5,282 bases of DNA, from assembly GCA_946480685.1 (NCBI GenBank), contig CAMLLI010000382.1, positions 1 to 5,282 of the forward strand, in the 5' to 3' direction. Source of the stretch: an uncultured Flammeovirgaceae bacterium (GTDB lineage: Bacteria > Bacteroidota > Bacteroidia > Cytophagales > Cyclobacteriaceae). Under the pieces are notes generated by a model. That model searched no databases and had not been told where the DNA came from. It saw only the letters and a list, made by a program, of their open reading frames with translations. Every line of letters starts with the position of its first letter. Within the stretch, counting starts at the first letter, position 1. Below, piece by piece: positions 1-5,282 of the stretch. The position numbers were made by a program, and so were the translations under genes.

Positions 1-362
1 AAAAAGTCTTTCTTCTGATTCCTCTATTATTAATGATGATCGCGCGAGTCAGCGCACAACAGCAGACGATGCATGCGCCCGATGGCTTTGATGTTGTGCA
101 GCCCGGCATCGCCCATGGAAAAATTGATTCGCTAACCTATACTTCTGCAACGGTTGGTACATCACGAAAAGTACTGGTATATACTCCGCCGGGATATAGC
201 AAGAAGAAAAAGTACCCGGTACTATATCTGCTACACGGAATAGGTGGCGATGAAAAAGAATGGCTGCGGGGTGGAAGTCCACAAACTATACTTGACAATC
301 TGTACGCAGGAAATAAGCTGGCACCTATGATCGTAGTGCTTCCGAATGGACGTGCGTTGTAA
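1..362 (+). CDS. 5' fragment of the tandem esterase: signal peptide and N-terminal part of first CE1 domain
   Basis: This is the part translated before the premature TAA, partial at its 5' end. After the signal peptide (codons from 3 to about 53) come the hallmark CE1 segments VYTPPGY (from 177), YPVLYLLHG, which carries the oxyanion-side loop, and MIVVLPNGRAL just before the stop. In relatives the NGRA segment is followed by a residue such as Lys or Gln and then DDRA; here DDRAIGN follows directly after TAA in the same frame. The fragment lacks the nucleophile serine, aspartate and histidine, so alone it cannot be an active esterase. The ATG at 33 is inside the hydrophobic core of the signal peptide and is not a believable start. 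Confidence 0.7.
   Translation, partial: KVFLLIPLLLMMIARVSAQQQTMHAPDGFDVVQPGIAHGKIDSLTYTSATVGTSRKVLVYTPPGYSKKKKYPVLYLLHGIGGDEKEWLRGGSPQTILDNLYAGNKLAPMIVVLPNGRAL
360..362 (+). other. Premature in-frame TAA stop within the tandem esterase
   Basis: The codons read GCG TTG TAA GAT GAC CGC GCG, that is A-L-stop-D-D-R-A, at a place where CE1 relatives typically carry NGRA-x-x-DDRA with a polar residue. One base change (CAA or AAA to TAA) would explain it. TAA ends all three genes in the window, so the stop is not reassigned, and it is not TGA, so selenocysteine insertion is excluded. Confidence 0.85.
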
Positions 363-1919
<1,557 letters not shown>

Positions 1920-1981
1920 CCTGTATCCCAATCTTAAGTTAAATATAGTATACTTTTAATTAACCCAAACCCAATCTTACC
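1920..1981 (+). other. Short AT-rich gap between the two hydrolase genes
   Basis: Sixty-two bases with no coding potential and no hairpin followed by a T-tract, so there is no obvious terminator and the two genes may be transcribed together. TACTTTTA at 1951-1958 resembles the Bacteroidota -7 element TAnnTTTG with one mismatch, but no TTG -33 element is at a suitable distance. No Shine-Dalgarno sequence precedes the ATG at 1982, which is normal for this phylum. Confidence 0.4.
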
Positions 1982-2932
1982 ATGTACAACACATTACACA
2001 AGCTGACTAAAACTGTCATGCTAATCATGTTAATCGCCATCGCTACGTTTGCCATGGCGCAGGACGGCACTATATATCCGCTTGAGACTCCGGCTGAACC
2101 CAATGCTATACCGCTCAATACAGGCGGTGTGCAGGGACAGCCCGCACAAGAAACCTGGTTTCGTCAATGGGGCGACCCGATGGCGCGAAACATTTCCAAA
2201 GCAACGCTCACGCCATTTCTTCCTAAGCCTGGTAAAGCAAATGGTGCTGCTGTTATCGTTGCGCCCGGTGGCGGCTTCCGATGGTTGTCGCTGAGTAACG
2301 AAGGTTGGGAAGTTGCGCAGGCTCTCGCGGATCAAGGTATAGCTGCGTTCGTGCTCAAGTATCGTCTCTTTCCAACGCCTGAATCATTGGATGGCTTCAA
2401 AGAGTCAATGAACAGAACCTTTGCTTCAGCGGCACCTGCTGCCGGTGACGGTAAAAAAGAAACTGCACCCGCCAGACTACCGATGGATTTATCGAACCAA
2501 CTCCAGGATGCAGAAGCTGCCTATAAAATGATTGTAAGTCGCGCGAAAGAATGGGGCGTTGACACAGCTCGTTTAGGAATGATTGGCTTCTCAGCGGGTG
2601 CCGGTCTCACGATGCACTGCACGCTCAACTCGAAGACTATGAAACTCCACTTCATTGGCCCTATATATGGCGGCATGGGCCCGGTAGATGTACCGAAGAA
2701 TGCTCCTCCTATGTTCAGCGTTATAGCTACCGATGACTTTCTTTTCAAAGGACAGTTTGGAGTAATTGATTCCTGGTATAAAGCCGGTCGTCCTGTAGAA
2801 TTTCATTTATACCAGAATGGCGGGCACGGCTTCGGACTTGGTAATCCTGGCCGGACAAGTAATCGCTGGTTTGATGCGTTCGTTCACTGGCTTGATGTAA
2901 ACCAGTTTTTAGTAGCCAAACCTAAGAAGTAA
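1982..2932 (+). CDS. Secreted alpha/beta hydrolase, acetyl/feruloyl esterase-like (BD-FAE/COG0657 type)
   Basis: A 316-residue secreted esterase of the alpha/beta-hydrolase fold, similar to proteins often labelled acetyl esterase, or misnamed endo-xylanase, in Bacteroidota. The ATG at 1982 is chosen because it gives a full signal peptide: Lys residues at 7 and 10, hydrophobic core MLIMLIAIATFAMA, cleavage after Ala26 before QDG. The mature part has the oxyanion loop APGGGF (94-99), nucleophile Ser204 in GFSAG, Asp251/252 in IATDDF and His282 in NGGHGFG, so the catalytic triad is intact. An Ala/Lys-rich, probably flexible insert lies at about 148-165. It follows the broken tandem esterase by 62 bases on the same strand, which suggests a shared role in removing ester groups from plant polysaccharides. 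The exact substrate cannot be read from sequence; a peptidase-like S9 hydrolase is a less likely alternative. Confidence 0.85.
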   Translation: MYNTLHKLTKTVMLIMLIAIATFAMAQDGTIYPLETPAEPNAIPLNTGGVQGQPAQETWFRQWGDPMARNISKATLTPFLPKPGKANGAAVIVAPGGGFRWLSLSNEGWEVAQALADQGIAAFVLKYRLFPTPESLDGFKESMNRTFASAAPAAGDGKKETAPARLPMDLSNQLQDAEAAYKMIVSRAKEWGVDTARLGMIGFSAGAGLTMHCTLNSKTMKLHFIGPIYGGMGPVDVPKNAPPMFSVIATDDFLFKGQFGVIDSWYKAGRPVEFHLYQNGGHGFGLGNPGRTSNRWFDAFVHWLDVNQFLVAKPKK

Positions 2933-2949
2933 ACTTAACGCGATACAAT

Positions 2950-2999
2950 AGAGAAAATAACTGGTCGGCAATATAAAGATGTCGACCAGTTTTATTTTA
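2950..2999. terminator. Bidirectional intrinsic terminator between convergent genes
   Basis: AACTGGTCGGCA (2959-2970) pairs with TGTCGACCAGTT (2980-2991), giving a 12-bp stem with a single G-U wobble and a nine-base loop. The right arm is followed by TTTATTTT (plus-strand T-tract) and the left arm is preceded by GAGAAAAT, which is a T-rich tract on the minus strand. The element therefore fits termination of both the esterase transcript and the convergent minus-strand gene. The remaining bases of the 116-base gap (2933-3048) show no gene. Confidence 0.8.
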
Positions 3000-3048
3000 C
3001 TCAATACTATAATCATCCTGCGAGACTAAGCATAGTATATACAGCGTG

Positions 3049-5282
3049 TTATTCACAAAGAGGAATTTCCGGAGTTGGATTTGAAGTGTCAGGGACGCTA
3101 TAGGAATGTAGGTGTGGATGACTGGTGTTAAACCGGATTTTCTTTGAAGGGATATATTCTATTTCATCGCTGCCTTCAACAATGCGGAGAAACTGGTCCG
3201 GTTGAATGTTCCGGTGAATCTGCTTACCGCCTGGATGCCATTGAATGTCGATTTCATCAATGATTGTCGCGCGACCAATGCCAATTTCTCTTCGGAGAGG
3301 AGAAGCACCGAAACTACCGCCTGAATTAACATCGCGGTATATACTTCGCTTCACGCCATCTTCCGTTACGGTAATTTTGATGCGCGTGCCGATCGCACAA
3401 CGATTTACTTTTGTACCTGCGAGGTCCAGTACGATCCATCGGTTTCGTTCATCCTGATTGGGGTTACTATAGAAAGCATTGTGAAATGCATCGCCTTTAT
3501 AGGCACCGCCTAACTCGATATATATATCCTGGTCACCATCGTTGTCTACATCGGCAAAAGAAATGGCATGTCCTTTCTGAAGGTGTCCTACCCGTGCGGG
3601 CGATGTGATGTCCACAAATCTTTTTCCTTTTATATTTTTGAAGAGCTTGTTCGGCACAATCGATTCGAGTTCAGGATTACCCGTACCTAAATACATATCG
3701 AGGTATCCATCGTTATCTATATCGCCAAAGTTGGCACCCATCGCGAATGCTTTCTTCACCAGTCCTGTTTCTTTCGATACGTTTGCGAACGTTCCATCAC
3801 GGTTGTTCCTATACAGTATACTGGCTCCTGACGTGCCGGTTGAAATATGTAGTGCCTCAGCTGCAGAGTAGGAAGCGATCGGCATATCGAATGTAAAATC
3901 TCCGATGAAGAGATCGAGCCAGCCATCATTGTTATAGTCCCAGAACCAGGTTGGAAATGTTCTGCTAACGCTATCGGCAGCAACACCGGCTTGTATAGTA
4001 ACATCTTCAAACAAGGGTATATTTCCGGAAGCTCCTTTGTTCTTCAACAGGAATCGCTCACCGGATAGCGATGTAACAAATATATCTTTCCAGCCATCGT
4101 TGTTATAGTCACCGGATGTTACGCCCTTCACAAAGCCGATCACGTCAACATGAGACAGCTTCGCTACATTGGTAAATGTACCATCCCGGTTACTCAGAAA
4201 TAATTCTGCCGGATGTGTGCCGGAGGTTGCATTACCTTCCCACGATTCATTGCCGATAAATACATCTAACCAGCCGTCATTGTTGAAGTCATTCCACGTT
4301 GCTGTTTGTGTAGGATGAAATGATAGTATACCGCTCGCGATCGTCACATCCGTGAACGTGCCATCACCGTTATTCTTAAGCAGCGAATTGGGTTGTTTAC
4401 CATAGTTACCGCGAAGCCATGCGCCCCGCAAGACAAAAATATCTTTATAGCCGTCATTGTTATAATCCATTTGCATCAGGTTCAATCCACCGGCGAGTTG
4501 CTTTAACCTCGTCTGCTCCGATCGCTCTGCAAAAGATCCATCACCATTATTCCGGAAGTAGTGCATCTGCTCCTCTATACCCCACGCTGACGTTACGATG
4601 TCAAGGAATCCATCATTATCAAAGTCATCAATGATGCATCCACCGGCCATATTATTTATATCGAGTGAAAGCGGAGACGCTATATCTTCAAATGGTTTTA
4701 TGAAAATACCGGAGTCGATCTGTGCATCTGAAACTTCAAGACCGGGAACAAGCATAGATTGGGAAACTTCTTCAGGATATTCGCCAAGCGTCATATAGGC
4801 TATATTGAGAAGCCAACGATACTCCAGGTTCTGCGGATTGTCCCGAAGTAATTCTTCATATATAGCCGCGGCATTGCGCGAACCATCCGGTAATATGTGA
4901 ATACCTTTACCCTGAATGGGCAAGATGCATGTCTCAGCCGAATGATTCCGGATACAATTCATTCTTTCTCCACCGCGCAGATACGCCAGCGCCAGCAGTA
5001 CTTTCATGCGATCCATACCCTGAATATTTTCAGCGTTGATCTTTTGCACCTGCGGCTCTAATAGCTGCACAGCCTCATCTTCGCGTCCCAATGCAATCAA
5101 TGCTTTCGCTTTGCTGTGCGTAAAGAACATTATATCCTGTGCGCTGCCTGACGCGTTGATTAACGAATCGTAGTAACGAACATGTGCTTCCGAAGCATAG
5201 TAATTATCAAAGCGGCTATAGTCTGCCTGTAACTGCTTCAGGATACCCAGCATCTCTTCATGAGAAGCGTTTTCCTTTCCGC
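3049..5282 (-). CDS. CRTAC1 family protein: TPR-like N-terminal part, seven FG-GAP/VCBS repeats, C-terminal ASPIC/UnbV domain (5' end outside window)
   Basis: The frame stays open to the right edge (GKENASHEE precedes the Met at 5253), so that Met is probably internal and the N-terminus, with any signal peptide, is not seen. Numbering from that Met (734 residues to TAA): helical TPR-like segments about 40-165, including THSKAKALIALGREDEAVQLL and NAAAIYEELLRDNPQN; a Cys/His motif at 96-113 (NC-IRNH-SAETC-ILPI); seven DxDxDG-type calcium loops starting at 210, 263, 322, 382, 439, 511 and 568; ASPIC/UnbV domain about 605-695 with CAIGTRI and the VNSGGSFGAS segment. Seven repeats suggest a seven-bladed beta-propeller. 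Such proteins are usually exported and of unknown function; none of the motifs is catalytic. It converges on the esterase genes and ends 116 bases from them across a terminator, so it is a separate transcription unit. Confidence 0.88.
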   Translation of the reverse strand, partial: GKENASHEEMLGILKQLQADYSRFDNYYASEAHVRYYDSLINASGSAQDIMFFTHSKAKALIALGREDEAVQLLEPQVQKINAENIQGMDRMKVLLALAYLRGGERMNCIRNHSAETCILPIQGKGIHILPDGSRNAAAIYEELLRDNPQNLEYRWLLNIAYMTLGEYPEEVSQSMLVPGLEVSDAQIDSGIFIKPFEDIASPLSLDINNMAGGCIIDDFDNDGFLDIVTSAWGIEEQMHYFRNNGDGSFAERSEQTRLKQLAGGLNLMQMDYNNDGYKDIFVLRGAWLRGNYGKQPNSLLKNNGDGTFTDVTIASGILSFHPTQTATWNDFNNDGWLDVFIGNESWEGNATSGTHPAELFLSNRDGTFTNVAKLSHVDVIGFVKGVTSGDYNNDGWKDIFVTSLSGERFLLKNKGASGNIPLFEDVTIQAGVAADSVSRTFPTWFWDYNNDGWLDLFIGDFTFDMPIASYSAAEALHISTGTSGASILYRNNRDGTFANVSKETGLVKKAFAMGANFGDIDNDGYLDMYLGTGNPELESIVPNKLFKNIKGKRFVDITSPARVGHLQKGHAISFADVDNDGDQDIYIELGGAYKGDAFHNAFYSNPNQDERNRWIVLDLAGTKVNRCAIGTRIKITVTEDGVKRSIYRDVNSGGSFGASPLRREIGIGRATIIDEIDIQWHPGGKQIHRNIQPDQFLRIVEGSDEIEYIPSKKIRFNTSHPHLHSYSVPDTSNPTPEIPLCE
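3169..3443 (-). other. ASPIC/UnbV domain of the CRTAC1 family protein
   Basis: Residues about 605-695 read RWIVLDLAGTKVNRCAIGTR, then a Ser/Gly-rich SGGSFGAS turn, a REIGIGRA segment in place of the usual hFGLG, and IDIQWHPGGK. This order (N-x-x-AIG, S-x-G-S, GIG, V-x-W-PGG) is the signature of the ASPIC/UnbV domain that closes CRTAC1 proteins. It is followed by about 30 polar residues with no recognised sorting signal. Confidence 0.8.
3526..4629 (-). repeat. Seven FG-GAP/VCBS protein repeats with calcium-binding loops
   Basis: The repeats are seen at protein level: DFDNDGFLD, DYNNDGYKD, DFNNDGWLD, DYNNDGWKD, DYNNDGWLD, DIDNDGYLD and DVDNDGDQD, spaced about 50-70 residues apart. Most are followed by a hydrophobic strand and then an N-[NR]-x-DGTF segment before the next blade. 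The DxDxDG loop is the known calcium ligand of integrin-alpha-like propellers. At DNA level the copies differ and are not a tandem repeat, so recombination between them is not implied. Confidence 0.85.

Noticed and set aside
33..362. ATG at 33 as the true start of a small protein
   Set aside because: Codons upstream of 33 stay in frame and form the hydrophobic core of the signal peptide, so the start must lie left of the window.
1934..1961. Promoter or hairpin in the gap between the two hydrolase genes
   Set aside because: TACTTTTA only partly fits the Bacteroidota -7 box, no TTG element is correctly placed, and the AGTATACT palindrome is too short and AT-rich to be a terminator.
3518..3529. 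Run of alternating AT (GATATATATATC) as a regulatory or microsatellite site
   Set aside because: It encodes Asp-Ile-Tyr-Ile within the last propeller repeat and is explained by the general TATA excess.
3526..4629. DNA tandem repeat or CRISPR-like array
   Set aside because: The regularity comes from protein repeats (FG-GAP); the nucleotide copies diverge and there are no constant repeats with unique spacers.

Overview
The window looks like a fragment of a Bacteroidota chromosome, probably a free-living or soil-type member of Cytophagales or Chitinophagales. This is inferred from the protein families (a secreted CE1 esterase with CBM48-like linker, a BD-FAE-like alpha/beta hydrolase, a CRTAC1/ASPIC-UnbV protein), the lack of Shine-Dalgarno sequences and a moderate GC content. 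I cannot name a genus. All three genes use TAA as their stop.

Layout. Positions 1-1919 (+) carry one reading frame for a secreted tandem esterase: signal peptide, CE1 esterase domain, CBM48-like beta-sandwich, second CE1 esterase domain. It starts just outside the window and is broken by a single in-frame TAA at 360-362, after which the same frame runs on intact to 1919. After a 62-base gap comes a second secreted alpha/beta hydrolase at 1982-2932 (+). A strong, apparently bidirectional intrinsic terminator (about 2950-2999) separates these from a convergent gene on the minus strand, 3049 to the right window edge. That gene encodes a large CRTAC1-type protein with TPR-like helices, seven calcium-binding FG-GAP/VCBS repeats and a C-terminal ASPIC/UnbV domain; its N-terminus is outside the window.

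How they fit together. The two plus-strand hydrolases are both exported and of families that remove acetyl or feruloyl groups from plant hemicellulose, so a joint role in polysaccharide de-esterification is plausible, though no glycosidase or SusC/SusD gene is visible here. The CRTAC1-type protein is probably an envelope or secreted protein with a beta-propeller; its relation to the esterases is unknown.

Most notable: the lone nonsense codon in an otherwise intact tandem esterase, and a window-wide excess of TATA words on both strands that reshapes isoleucine codon choice (ATA is used mainly when the preceding base is T). I saw no mobile element, CRISPR array, RNA gene or clearly new system.
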